Under the pieces are notes generated by a model that had not been told where the DNA came from, searched no databases, and saw nothing but the letters and a program-made list of their open reading frames with translations. DNA of 64,000 nt, taken from positions 1,178,001 through 1,242,000 of the forward strand of contig BQMF02000050.1 in NCBI GenBank assembly GCA_027922465.2, read 5' to 3'. Both the position numbers and the translations under genes were made by a program. Source of the DNA: Turritopsis dohrnii (Eukaryota > Cnidaria > Hydrozoa > Anthoathecata > Oceaniidae). Positions 1 to 12,765 of this stretch are shown one piece after another (position 1 is the stretch's first letter; each line of letters opens with the position of its first letter).

Positions 1-239
1 AGTGAGGTTTTGGTGTGAATGCTCAGACGACAGAAAATTATCGCCAATTTTTTGAGGCAATAGAAAATTATTGTATTATGAAATCAAAATGAAAATGCAA
101 CAATTTTCTATGGCCAAATTCTGGCGATAATTTAGACTGAATGAAATTTGGGAAGAAAAAAATTCATGGCATTCGAATGGGATTCCAATAGACATTTGAA
201 TCCCATTCCAATCGAAGCGTTGTAAAACTGCTCAGAACT

Positions 240-542
240 TTGAACAGAGGTTTGTACGTGAAGATGGTGCCTTTCCAAAACCACAAAAGGCTGTTAGAAG
301 TTGTTTAAAATTATCCTTGCTTCTATAATAAGCAGGGCAGAGATATTTGCAGTAATATTGACGATCATCCTCACCAAGCTCTTGAAAAAATTTTCCCATT
401 CAACTCTTTCTTTTCTTTCTTCACTGAAGATCTTTCCGACCCAAAAATGTTGTTTTTGGTTTTGATTTTGTTGGCGCCTTCTACAACAGCGAATAGCCAA
501 TGCCAAAGATCCAAGAAAATGAGCATGATGTCTGCATGCCAT
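240..542 (-). pseudogene. PIF/Harbinger-like transposase N-terminal fragment, frameshifted
   Basis: On the minus strand an ATG at 542 opens a frame with a poly-Arg segment, then KQHFWVGKIFSEERKER and EWENFF. This resembles the start of HARBI1-type transposases (Arg-rich, FWVR....R...G.[FY]..L..EL). A one-base shift near 367 is needed to continue into a second frame with ELGEDDRQYYCKYL, again typical of the family (DD..YY/FF.YLRM). Only about 100 residues remain and the DDE catalytic part is absent, so this is a decayed fragment. It lies just left of a GTGAC element at 656 that probably split the original transposon. Confidence 0.5.
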
Positions 543-655
543 CGTTTGTTTACAGGAAAGAATTTTAATTTGATGATAAAATCATTCTTGATGTGAATGG
601 GTTGGTGATAATTTTTGTCAAGGCGATTCATGAATTTATCGGGTGATAAGAAAAT

Positions 656-2321
656 GTGACCGTCCATGGGAAAAAAAGTACATTTCATTTTACCAGTAAA
701 TATACCGGTATTTTTACCGGTAAATGATGTAGTATCCATATTTTTACCGGTAAAATGAAAATTTTAACCGGTAAACTAATTATATTATCAGTAATAACCA
801 GTAAGCAAATTGATCAATACTTTTATTGGTAAATTTACCGGTAAATCTAAATCGATCCAATCGATTATTGGTAAAGTGTGAATTATGATAGTTTTTAAAG
901 CGAGAAAAGAGCTAGCTTTAAGAGCTATTATGCCTAAGTTATCATTTATGGTGTTACGTTACCGTAGCATAATAATTTTAAAATCATTTTACCTCTGGGA
1001 TACTTAAAAGTCATCAAAGAACTCACATCGAATGTTCAGTAATCGAATGTTTTTAAATGAATATGCAATGCAAAGAAAATAAACGATCTTGATAATGTTT
1101 TCTCGTATACTTGTTTTTGTAGTAGCACGAAGCCAAATTTTGGCATTTAGTTCCCAGGATCTTTTGACTAAAATATTAATGCTATTGCAGTATAGGTCTT
1201 CAAAAGGTTGTGCAAGGAAAATTACGTCGGTTCCAGCACTTCATGCTAATACTCTTATGCTCGACCGTTGTATGACAATGAGACTCGAACGGACAGAGGT
1301 ATTACCATTTGGAACCTTGCCACAGGTTTTCCAACTGTCCATCATTAGCATTAGCAAACGAAGGTGAGTATTTCAAAAGAGATCTTTTGCAACTCGTCAA
1401 GCCGACGTTAAAATGTTTTCATATGTCTTTTCCCAAATTCACTCTTTATCGGAATATTATCTGAATGAAGTTAAAGATCACTAAAAACGTTGCGATATGA
1501 TCGATTCTGTTAAGGGCACATCTCCACTTGTTGAAGGTGAAATATCTGTTGAATAAAAATCAGCTGACTTTCCCTGAGGAAAATAAAAATAAAAGTTTTT
1601 GTCATGGGATTTACAAAAATAACTAGAATTATAAATTAATTATAAATAGAATTAGAGCGGACAGTTTTTATTATTGCCAAATTTCGAACAAACTGTTGTA
1701 TCTCTTATTTTCAGCTGAATGAGAACCAGGTTACGAGTTGATTTTGATACACAAACAAATGTTACCTGTAATATATACATAAAAAGAGTATAGATTACCA
1801 AAAAGCTGTTAGAAAAATTTCCCTGTTTATTATAATAATTGAAATCATTAATAAATTTTCGACACATCATCCTTTCTTTTAAAAGATCTTTCAACTGTCT
1901 AATTCATGAGCAGGTGATTTGTTTTGTTTCAGAGTTTAATGACGTCAATTACTTCATCATGAATAAATACAAAAATTCGAAAAGAAACACATTTGAACAA
2001 CCAACGATTAGGTAATTTATGACTTGACGGGGTCTTAAAAATGGCGGAATTAGTATAAACAAACATTGATATTTTAGAAAACATGTTATCGCTATCGATT
2101 AGCCACTTTACCTTACGTCTGAGACGCTACCGGTAAATCACATTAGGTATTTTTTTACTTTACATTACGATACCGGTAGTTACCGGTAAAGTGGTAAATT
2201 TGTCGATAAAAAATTCTAGTTACCGGTAATCGCTAAAAAAAATCTTAACTTACCGGTAAAATTACCGATAATTTGTGCATATCGGTAAATCGAATGTACT
2301 TTTTTTCCCATGGACAGTCAC
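656..2321. mobile_element. GTGAC-TIR element, family with ACCGGT arrays
   Basis: The ends are nearly perfect inverted repeats: GTGACCGTCCATGGGAAAA at 656 and TTTTCCCATGGACAGTCAC ending at 2321. They are flanked by AAAT on both sides (652-655 and 2322-2325), taken as the target duplication. Inside each end lies an array of the palindrome ACCGGT, at 704, 716, 746, 767 and 837 on the left and 2129, 2172, 2182, 2222 and 2252 on the right. The middle keeps coding relics on the + strand around 1150-1370 and 1370-1470 that are shared with the elements at 4716 and 5968. No intact transposase is visible. I do not recognise the superfamily. Confidence 0.8.
1150..1470 (+). pseudogene. Coding relic of the GTGAC element family
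   Basis: The + strand frame contains [17 protein letters not shown] and [14 protein letters not shown]. The same peptide with a few changes appears at 5230-5410 in a different element. Just downstream, YFKRDLLQLVKPTLKCF recurs in inverted orientation at about 7000-7100 ([17 protein letters not shown]). Peptide-level similarity across three elements argues that these were protein-coding, probably part of a transposase or accessory protein. Stops and frameshifts separate the pieces. I do not recognise the protein. Confidence 0.5.
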
Positions 2322-2395
2322 AAATATCGCCCGAAAGTTATCGTGAGGATAGTGCCAATTTCTGTCGCCAAAACTCCTTCACCCAGTGGGAACCA

Positions 2396-2685
2396 AGCTT
2401 TATAGAACCTCAATATTTGCAGTTTAATAGAATAATTTTACTCGAATATCTTTATAGCTATTGGTCTGTTTTTATATGGGTTATCAATTGATCTATCCAA
2501 ATATATTGATCCTCTTTGTAAATGCATATGCTGTAAGTATCAATTAGATTTTAGAATTAAAATGCAGAAATGCAGGAATTTTGAAACGATTATTTTTTGG
2601 TAGCAACATTAATGTTGACTATTGAATTTTGATCATGCCTCGTGACATGAATGCGTGTATGTTCTATTCTGTACTTTGTTTTTAG
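2396..2685. other. Intron of GCN1, no recognised feature
   Basis: AT-rich sequence between the transposon remnants and the first visible GCN1 exon. The acceptor TTTTTAG at 2679-2685 is preceded by a pyrimidine-rich tract. Nothing else is recognised. Confidence 0.5.
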
Positions 2686-5600
2686 CACATTTGATTTCCC
2701 AAAATGCTTCATTACGCAAAGACACTACGAAAGTTGTGGAACATCTTGCAATTCAGTGTAGTGATGCTAATGCGGTGGAATCCTTATTGAAACATCTATT
2801 GAACATTCTTTCTGGTACACAGAATCGTTTTTGTTAATGCTAGTATAGCCTCTCAAGCATAAATTTATTGGAGAAGATGTGACCTGGTTTTCAATTATAA
2901 TAAATATGCACCATTGTCTATTAATGGACACAATATCTTAATCAACTCTTTTTCTTCCACTTATTTAGGCTCTGAAGGGAAGCTCTCTTTATTCGAGCAA
3001 CGCGTGTCAGTTATTATTGGTAAGATAACTTTTTTATACTTAAATTTTATACTAGCTAACCAATTTATCATTTTTAACAAGAATATTCTAACAATTGTTT
3101 TTAGCAATCGAAGTTGTGTCTAAAACAACAATCAGCGGCAGTAATAAGGAGAACTTAGCTGCTGTGGTTTTCAATGGATTGTCAACTTTCTTGCTTCAGG
3201 AAGGTTTGTTTGTCCTGTCTTCTATAATGCTCTACTAAGCTATTGACCATCGAATCTTATTTGGCTTTATTAATTCAAGTCAAATGCTTTTTGCATGCTA
3301 TTCCATGTTTAAAGTAATTTCTATTTGTATCTAAGGTTGTTTCTTTTTACTATATCTCTACAATCAACATTTCATTTTGATGATTATATAATTCTACTGA
3401 TTAGCCACTGATTATAGTTATCATTATGAAGGAAACTCCTTATTTTCTTTGTAAGCATATTGTTATTTTGACATCAAGATTTTAATCCTGGACCATGTTC
3501 TGTCGAAAACGTTCTTAGGCTCCCCTTATCTTGTGAAAGGCAATTTTACTCAGGAAACAAGTGATTCCAAAGATTTTTGAATGTTTCACAAGAACACAGG
3601 CTACTAATAAAATACGAAATTAAATAAATTAAACAGAACAAAAATAGATACTGATAATGGTAATAACACTAAGTAATAACATTAAGAAAAGCTAATGATT
3701 GCACAAAGACAAAACTACCAAGAATGAAATAAACTTACTAAAATCACTGTAAAAAATCAGTACCAGCACGATAAACTAACATGAATTACACACAAACTAA
3801 CATTTCATATGTTTAAATACAATGACTAATTAATAAAACAATAATAAATTAATGAAACAATTACAAGATAACGATAACAAAACAATAAGAAATGACACTG
3901 AGGGAATAATGAAGCACAAGAATGATAACAAAATAAAGTTGCACATCACATGCTGAATAGCACTTCCATCGTCTTGTTTTCCTGATGGTTATGATCGTTT
4001 CACTTGTAGGAAGAGCAATCAATCGAAAGCATCAATCGTTTCCTTCTATCTTAATGCTTCTGTCTATCTTTTCTTCTTCGTTTTTTCTTCTTTCATAACT
4101 CCTTACCTACTAGTGGCCGTTTACATCCTTGCAAGGAGTGATACTCAATAAAAACATTACGTGATTTGCTGCCTACACATGGCCGTATCATATAAAAATA
4201 ATTGTGTGCATGCTATCCAATAAATTTTCAATGCAGTTCTTATGCTCTTAATTGTTTATACTTGTCATGGCTATTATTCATTATCTGTTTTTAGGTAATG
4301 AAAATGTTTTGTTGCAAGGTCTCTCCACATTGCAAGAATGGTGTGAAAATATTGTCTCCAACTTACCACCTTCATTTGTTGATTCTATCAAGGTAAAATG
4401 ATTGTCTTGTTTCAATTGTCCTTTTTAGTTTGGGATGAGAGTAGAGAAACTAAGTAAATTTCTTTCAGAGTAAACTTTTTCTCATAAATTTGGATGTTAC
4501 CTGCTGTACTTACAAAACGTTTCAACATTATTGGGATGGTTTTTTTTAAATTATTTTCTTTTTTGACGTCAATAGAAAGGTTTAACTGTGAAGACGTCCA
4601 CACCATTAATCAAAGCAAAATACTTGCAGGTTGCTAGTAAAGCATTGAAAGGTAAGTTGAAGCTACAGGAGAAGTGTTGTTTGAATTTTTTTCAAGTTTC
4701 AAGAAAGTATTAAATGTGACTGGTTGAGGGAAAAGGGACCAGTCGCTTATTTAATGCGTTTAAACTCTAGTAAAAACGGCAGTTAAACTAGCATTTAAAC
4801 GACTTTACAAACTTTTTAATGTTGCGTTTAAACGCCAAATTATTATTTAAAACGCGTTAAAACGGGTAGTTTAAACGGGTTTAAACTAAAAGTTGGCAAA
4901 ATTCAAATGTTTTAGAATTACCTAACATAAGAATTAAAAAGTGTAAGTATTACGCCGTAAGAATTTTAAGATAATTTACGTTGTAAGAATTTTGAGATAA
5001 CTTACGTCATAAGAATTCTAAAATCATCAAAAATCATCAAAGAGTTCAATGGAATGTTTATAACCATGAACACCGAGTGTGTCCTATAATCGAATGTTTT
5101 TTAAATGAAGATGCAATGGAATGCATAAGGATCTTCCTAATATTTTTCTCATAGAGTAGCATGAAAACAAATTTAAACATTAACAAAATTTCCATGAGAA
5201 AGTTTATATGCGGCCCCCAAGATCTTTTGAAAAAAATATTAATGACATTGAGGTTTAGGTCTTCAAAAAGTTGTACAAGGAAAATTACGTCGGTTCCATC
5301 ACTTCATGCTAACACTCTTATGCTTGACTGTTGTATGACAATGAGATTCGAACGGACAGAGGAACTACCATTTGGAACCTTGCCACAGGTTTTTCAACTG
5401 TCCATCATCAACATTGACTACTGCGAGAAGAGTGCGCACCCATGCAAGCTTTACAGCCAGGACATGGGAGAGTTTCATATTTTCTATCGAAATTTTATAT
5501 TTCCAAACAAAAAATAAATATAAACGTTTTCCCCCAAGTGATTTACCAAAATAGCAATCCTGTCAACCAACTAAAAATAGAACGGACGGTTTCTATTTAT

Positions 5601-8600
5601 CGTGACTTTCGAACTAACTATTGCATCTTTTATCTCCAAATGAATGAGAACCAGCAAATCAGTTTATTTTAATACACAACGGGTGCTACCTGTCAATACA
5701 CATTTTAGACTACACAAGCAACTTGTCAGTAAAGTTCCCGGTTTGAATCATTTTCACGAAGTTCGTAAATAACTTCTAACTTATAAAATAACTTCTAACT
5801 AGTAAATAACATTTTTTGACGTTTCAACTTGTTTTCTTAGAGTTTAAACGTGAATTCGAATTTTTCTCTTCGTTACGATGTTCTCATGGAAGAGTTTAAG
5901 CGGCATTTACTCGTCTGTGGTTTTGCCGTTTAAACGCATCATTATTTCGAACAAAAAAGGTTTAAATGTGACGATTCGAGGGAAAATCACTACAAGCGAT
6001 AATAGCGCTTTATACAAAGTGCTAATAGCGCTAAAAGAACAATGGGTTTTAGCGCTAATTTGTCCTTATTTACAAATGTAGTAACAATATTAGTGATAAA
6101 TTTAGCGCTTGTAGTTTTATCATTATCACTATTATCGCTTATAAATATCGCTCTTTATGAAAAAGCGCTAAATTTTAGCGATAAGTATTTGATTTTATCA
6201 CTAATTATTCGTATAATAATGTTGGTTCAATTAATTATGTGAAACGGACAGAATATCGAATGAGATGAAAGTGAAATCGTTAATATCATTAATATTCTCT
6301 AAGGGCACAGATTACCGTTATTATCGTCAAAAAGTTTTGTTCAAGTCTTTTGTTTATACAATTTCACATACCATGTGTTGTTTTATGAAGTTCTCAAATA
6401 ACAGTGATTTAACTACTTTTTCGCCAAATAGCAATAAATACAAAACAAACTCGCTTGTTTTGATATGATAAACTCTGATTCATTGTGTTATGACTGAACA
6501 GACGAGCGGACATATTTCTCGAGAAATAAAAAGTTTCCGAAACGCTTTTTATTTTATTTGTTATTCCGGCACCTTCAGCACAAATCTGAAAGCCAATTTA
6601 AAATACTGTGTTATTCGATTTGGTAATGTATTATTTTGAAACATTTACAGGTAGCACCTGCTTGTGTATTAAATTGAACTTAATTGACTGGTTCCTATAT
6701 TCAGTTGGAGATTAAAGATACAGAAGTTAGTTCGAAAGCAACCACAAGTAGAAACCATCTGCGATAATTCTTTTTTCTAGATTGTTCGATTGCCATTCTA
6801 TAAGCTCTTGGGAGAAAACTTTTACAATATTAAAGACACATTACATTAAAAGTTTTTTCGATAGCAAAACCTTTATTATTATTCTTTTGAAAAACATTTC
6901 ACTTGCACTGGGTGGAGATGTACCCTTAATTAAATTGATCACAACGTTTTTAGTGATCATTATTGACTTCTGTCACTGCATCGATAATGTCTTTAGGTTC
7001 GATATTAGGATGAAGTATGAATGTAGGAAGGGAAAAATAAAAACATTTTAAGTTCGGCTTGACGAGTTGCGAAAGTTCTCTTTTGAAATACTCACTTTCG
7101 TTTAAATAAAATAACACCTGTTTCCTTCGGCTTTTCGTGAGGTTTATGTGAAAGATTGTCTGAAGGTTGTGTTGACACACACAAGTAAACTTACGTATAA
7201 AAAAGACGGAAAGATGAATAATATTTATGATGAATATATTAGCAACAAAATAATTATTCTTGATTAATTAATTATTCTTGAAAGTGCTTTTTGTGCTGCT
7301 TATATTTATCGCTAAGTTCGTCAATGTTAGCGATAAATTTAGCGCTACTTCTCGATGCGAGCGCTATTATCGCTTGTAGTGATTTTCCCTCGAATCGTCA
7401 CAAATGCGTTTAAACACCAAAATAACTGAGAAATCGAATGGTCCCTTTTCCCTCAACCGGTCACAAATAGATTGATTTCACTGAATTGAACCAACTTTAT
7501 AATTGGATTCGCCATTCCTAGAATGTTATCATCTCCTTAATATCACAATGTATTTAGAAAAGGTGACCGTCCATGGGAAAAAAAGTATAAAAATATCTGT
7601 TGAATAAAAATAATTATGTTTTTGCCAGATTTGATATATTTTCTGCAAAATTTTCTATTTTCAACTGGTTTTTATGAATGTTAAATTTCGAACTAACTGT
7701 TGTATTGTTTACTTTCAGTTGAATGAGAACCAGGTAACAAGTTGATTTTAATACACAAACAACTATTACCTGTAATGTATACATAAAAGGAGTATAGATT
7801 ACCAAAGGGCTGTTAGAAAAATTTCCCTGTCTATTATAATAATTGAATAATAAGGAAGATTGGAAGAATTTAAACCTATGATGAAAAAAATCTATAATAA
7901 ATTTTCGACACATCCTTTCTTTTAAAAGTGAAAGAAAATTACCGTAAAAATTACCGGTAATTTGCTCACATCGGTAAATCGAATGTACTTTTTTTTACCA
8001 TGGACAGTCACGAAAATCATTAAAAAGGCATCGATGGAATAATGAAAGAGCTTTGTTATATTCTCACAGCTAGAGAACAGTGCTTAAAGTTATCCCAAAG
8101 CAAGAAATTGTGGTAGTTGAATGACGCATTAAGGAGATAATAACATTCTGGAAATGGTCAATTGTTAATTACTGTTTCTATTACATTCTTTTGCATTCTT
8201 TGACTATGTTAGTTTTCTTTGTGTTCAGGAAATACTCTTCACCAAGGTGCTGCACTACTAGAGACTCTTTTACAGGTAGGAATGTTATCAAAGCATTCAT
8301 GAGTATTTATATACAATTGCACTTCTTTCTTTAGTGTCATCCACAATGTTCAGACTTGCTGATATGTTGCACATATTTAAGTTTTGAAGATCACTTTATT
8401 TAGATAGTTAACAAGGCCAAAACTCAAGTTTATCAAATCAACAGCATTTATGAATGTTTGGTAGCATCGGAGCTTCTTGCTAAAATGGCTACATCTGATG
8501 ATCTTGCTGGTAGGTCTGCTAATTGACAGGAATGTTTCATCTTGTACAAATTATTTTCACAAAATTATCAGGATGAATGAGAACTGTATTACTCAGAAAT

Positions 8601-11600
8601 CAGCCAGCACTTTTCATTCAAAAAATGCGTAACCCCATCAATATAGAAGGATTTCGTCTTCATCAGTTTTTGAAATTGTTGACCCTTTTCATGCCAGTGG
8701 TTATTTTCATTGTTTCAAAAGCTTTTACAGGCCAACAGCTAAGGTTGGCAGAGAATTCAACATCCAATCATAAAGTGATCAGTAATTGCCTTCACAGAAT
8801 TGGAAAGATAAAGTCTTCATCATCAGCATTTAAAATGGATAGGCATTAATGAATAGCATTACAGTTTTTGATCTGATAAATATAACTAACACATCAAGTT
8901 TCCATCAAGTTAAATTCATTAAAGTGAATCATCTTTTCCATGAAATGTGATAAACAGCAAGGTATTGGCATGTGAGGTGAAACAAGAGCATTGAAACAGT
9001 AGTCTACTGGCAAGCAGTCTTCTCCATGAAGAAATTTGTGCCAGCGCGCGCAAATGCGCTGGCGAAACCTCCTTGGACTAATTTGCCAGCGCAATTACGT
9101 TTTTGTTGAAACATGGTGGTCTCAACTAATTCAAAATCCTGTTGGTTTAGGGAACAACGCTTAAAACAGTAATTAATAGTTTTTTAATCTCGAGTGCACA
9201 TCTTTCAATTTTAATTTTTAGAACATTGCTTTTTACAATATTGTAGTAGAGGAAGATCCACCAACGAAGAGAATGTGTTACCGAAAGTGAACCTAAACAA
9301 TTCGGTCTCGTTCTTGAGTTAGCCTCGTTTTTAACTAAAAGTTAATTTAATTTGCGTTTCTTATGTTGTGAGTAGGATTCCATTTTCAAGCCAAGTACCA
9401 GCGTACCAGCCGTGGGAAATATTGAATCCTGTAATGAGCTCCCTTGATTATATTTGAATTCCCAATTCACAGTTTGCGTAACATTAAACAGGCATGGAAA
9501 TTTGGTGGAAACGATCGTTATCGTTACTGTCTTCTCATTATGAGGCACATGCTCGCGCTCTCTAACACTCCTAGAGCCTAGTTAAGATGCTCTATTAATC
9601 ACGCATGTGAAAACATGCTCAACCATTTATATGAACTAGAACATGCCCAACTTACTTATTATATTAGTTTTCATGCTCAATTGACAATGAAGGATAGCTT
9701 AGGTATATTAAGTTATTATTCACCAATTTGCTGTTGCTAGGGAGAACGACCACCGTTGCTAAGGTAATTTTAAAATTTCCTTTGTTATACAAATTCATCT
9801 GTTCACCTGACGAAAGAATATGAAAACGGAAGTGGTACCAGCAGGATTCGTTTTCATGTTATTCAATGAAATTTAAAAGCATCTTAGTTTCCAGCTCCCT
9901 TTACAATCTTGTTTTATTTTGTCAACGTTACCGTCGTTACCAATCATTGCCATCTAAATCTAAATCTGCTGAAACGATTTTAGGTTCTGTCGTTTCCGTA
10001 AATGTTAAATAACGGTACCGATAATTTGTTTCTCATGACGCAACAAATTTCCATGTTTGATTAAAGAAATGAAAAATAAACTGACCTAATCACACAGGTG
10101 CATGTTATGGAAACAACAAAGAGGCTAGAAGTAGGAAAAATAATTCAAGCACTCCATCACACTGTAAAATATTATTATAAAGTAATTTTAACAAAAGAAA
10201 AAAATAATATCTTTATAACAACTAAGGTGGAGTTTAGCAATGAAACAATTGTATGTTAAAGTACAAAATGACTAGGAGCTAGGAGCAGAAACTTTCGGTA
10301 GAAAAATGCGCTGAAATACGAGTTTCGTCAGCGTGTTATCATGCGCTGGCAAACCTAAGAAACTATGATTTGCCAGCGTGCGGGCGTGTGCCAGCGCAAA
10401 TGCGCTCGCCTCATGGAGAAGTCTGGACATTATTATTTCTGTCAACAATCTCGGTAGTTCTGCCACCATAAAATGTTCACCTTAAATTACGCCATGTTTA
10501 TTTCAAAAAATATTGCCTATGATTTATTGACCATCAAAAAAGTTTTTGATGGTGTCATCTGCTCATCTTCTTCAACTTCTTGTGCTGTGGTGCTTTTCTT
10601 TGCTGTCATATAACTGAATCAAATACCTGTTGCTTACTCTTAATCTTCAGATCAAAAACTGAATGATTTCTGGGATATTGTGTTGGACCCAACCAAAAAG
10701 CTGCTGGTGTCCGAAAAGTTTTTATCGAATGCACAGAGTGAACGTAAGTTTGATTAATATGGTACTGTTGAAAATGGTAACTTTTTTTGAAGTATGTTTT
10801 TCTTTTTCTTTACTATAGATTTAATGCAACTGCTCCAGTTTGTTACTGTTATTTTTTTACATCATTATGATTTAGTTCTACAGAAAGGAATTGAGTAAGT
10901 GTTTTGAATCATGTTCGAAATTGTAAAGATCTTCAGGTTATGTTTCTGTTGAATGTTCTCACTGTTCTTGAATTTTTACAGACCTTGGTATCAAGCATTC
11001 CTCGTTTTACTATTGCATGGTGACTGGAAGATAATTAAAAAGGCAAAATCACTCTTACAAAAAGTGCTTGAGAATGAATTGACAGATGTTGTTGGCTTTC
11101 AAGAAAGCATGATTCGACTTCTGCATAATTTTGTTGTCAAGTACAAGGTAATAGAACTCTTCAATAATCTTTACAAACTTGTTTGATTTTCCTTATAGCT
11201 AGAAACACTGTTTTTGAATATTTCTGTTTGGTTTCAGCCTACTGAGGGAGATGATTTAACAACATGTATTCAAAATGCTGTGAATGCATACGTATTTGTT
11301 TGCACAGCAGTGAAGACAGACTATGATAGATCAGTAAAGTCACTAATGATGTGCTTATTACAAGTTAACCACCCTAATATAAGTATTGAGATTTTGTTCT
11401 TATATATTTTGTTATTGGGTCTGTTAACTGTCAATAAAGCATTAGCAATTCATTGGTGTCTATCAAAAATTGTTTCAAAATAGGGAATGTTGTTAAACAA
11501 AATTTGACGTTTTTATATTTTAGAAAGTTCTTGCAAGGACCTCTTTCACAGAATTGCATCATCATTAGACATTGACATAAAAACGTTTCTTTGCCAGCAA

Positions 11601-12765
11601 AAGACTGATATCCTAAATATTTTCACAGAATGCCAGCAGCTTGAAAAGGTTTATTTTGATAAAAATCATCCATAAGTAATTTGCATACTTTCTTTTGATT
11701 TTATCCTATCTTTCGTTGTTTTTTTAGATGCACGCAAACACACTTTTGTTGGTTCTTAAAGCATCTCCAGAAACGTTCTTGTTGCCATTGTTGGAGTTTG
11801 TGGATGTTTGTCTATCAGATCCTTCATTAAATTTGGTTACGGCCAACGAGTATGCTATAATGAACACACCAGAAGGGGAAGTGTTTGATCAGAGTGTATA
11901 TGAAAGGTAGAAGAATTTTAAATATAAATGAAACTTTTTGACATTTTTTGGGGTTATCTTTTAGCGATGTGTTATAATTCCCTACCAATTAGGATTTTTT
12001 ATTGATAACTGCTGATTTTTTAAACTATGCAACTTGTTGGTGAATGATTGGTAAAAAAATTAAGAAATAATATGATGTTTCAGTGTCAATGGGGCTGGGT
12101 GAGGGATATTATCTCAATTTTGCACCAATTTCCCACTTATCATAAGTGGGAAATTGGTGCAAAATTGAGATGAATGTCAACTGTAGTGGAAAGTAATCAG
12201 TCCCCTCAAAAGTACCTATTGGTTTGTCAGAATAGAAAGTCAGGCTTTGGAGGGGTGAGCAAGAATAAAAAGAAATAATAATAATAATTTCAGTTAAGTG
12301 ACTGCTTAGACTGCATAAAATTCTGGACAGATTAACCTAGCATGGGTATTGAATTTGTCATAGTGCAAAGGCAGCTGAAATGAAACAGGGTAACATCAAG
12401 CGAGAATCCAAAGCATATTCATTCAAGGAACAAAAAGCTGAAATGGAGCTGAGAGAGGTATAATAAAGAAGTTGGTGAACTTTAACATAATCAATTTCAT
12501 GGCATTAATATTTCACCATGGAATAAAGTTATGATAGTGAAAGGTGTTCATTTCATAAAGACAGCTGTTAGCACAGAATTATCAGTAAAAACAGACATGA
12601 ATGTTAAAGCTGAATCTGCCCTTGTAATAATTTCTATTTGCTTACTAGGAGCTAAGGAAGAAAAAAGGTGAAGACAAAAAGTTACCAGATTTAAACAAAA
12701 AGCAAAAAGAACAGTTGCATCAAATTATGGCACAGGAAAAAGAAACCCGAACGCGTTTATTAAAG
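2686..12765 (+). CDS. GCN1: GCN1 exon block 1: N-terminal HEAT region
   Basis: Exons read as 2686-2814, 2969-3019, 3105-3203, 4295-4392, 4576-4651, 8229-8275, 8404-8509, 10651-10743, 10819-10894, 10982-11147, 11238-11382, 11524-11648, 11728-11906, 12364-12457 and 12649-12765. They encode the less conserved N-terminal HEAT repeats. The anchors are a [15 protein letters not shown] segment in the first exon, [19 protein letters not shown] at 10651 and [15 protein letters not shown] at 11728. The last two exons encode a highly charged stretch ([16 protein letters not shown], then KKKG...[17 protein letters not shown]), the basic/acidic linker known from animal GCN1. Two introns are much longer than their neighbours, at 4652-8228 and 8510-10650, because they contain transposons. 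The 11382 donor was chosen because it restores frame with 11524; the open frame runs on past it. Confidence 0.85.

Larger units (their letters stand above)
1..2400. mobile_element. Old Harbinger-like element split by a younger insertion
   Basis: The window starts with AGTGAGGTTTTGG and a GACAGAAAATTATCGCC stretch. Around 2350-2385 there is the rough inverse (GCCAATTTCTGTCGCC, then AAAACTCC). Together with the transposase fragment at 240-542 this suggests one decayed element whose middle is interrupted by the 656-2321 insertion. The ends are poorly matched and the left flank is cut by the window, so limits and target duplication cannot be fixed. Confidence 0.35.
4716..7464. mobile_element. GTGAC-TIR element, family with GTTTAAAC arrays, host of a nested element
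   Basis: The left end is GTGACTGGTTGAGGGAAAAG and the right end is the inverse, CTTTTCCCTCAACCGGTCAC (with one change and GGTCC inside both). AAAT lies on each side (4712-4715 and 7465-7468). The subterminal array is GTTTAAAC, at 4758, 4825, 4869 and 4879 on the left and 5842, 5928 and 7408 on the right. Positions 5968-7401 are a second element inserted in its right arm. Its coding relic (5230-5410) matches that of the 656-2321 element. It sits in the intron between GCN1 exons ending 4651 and starting 8229. Confidence 0.8.

Noticed and set aside
371..739. 122-codon minus-strand frame
   Set aside because: It crosses the boundary of the GTGAC element inserted at 656 and lies in a different frame from the Harbinger-like peptide, so it is a chance fusion.
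656..2321. A CRISPR-like array from the spaced ACCGGT repeats
   Set aside because: The repeats are 6-base palindromes at irregular spacing inside transposon ends in a eukaryotic genome.
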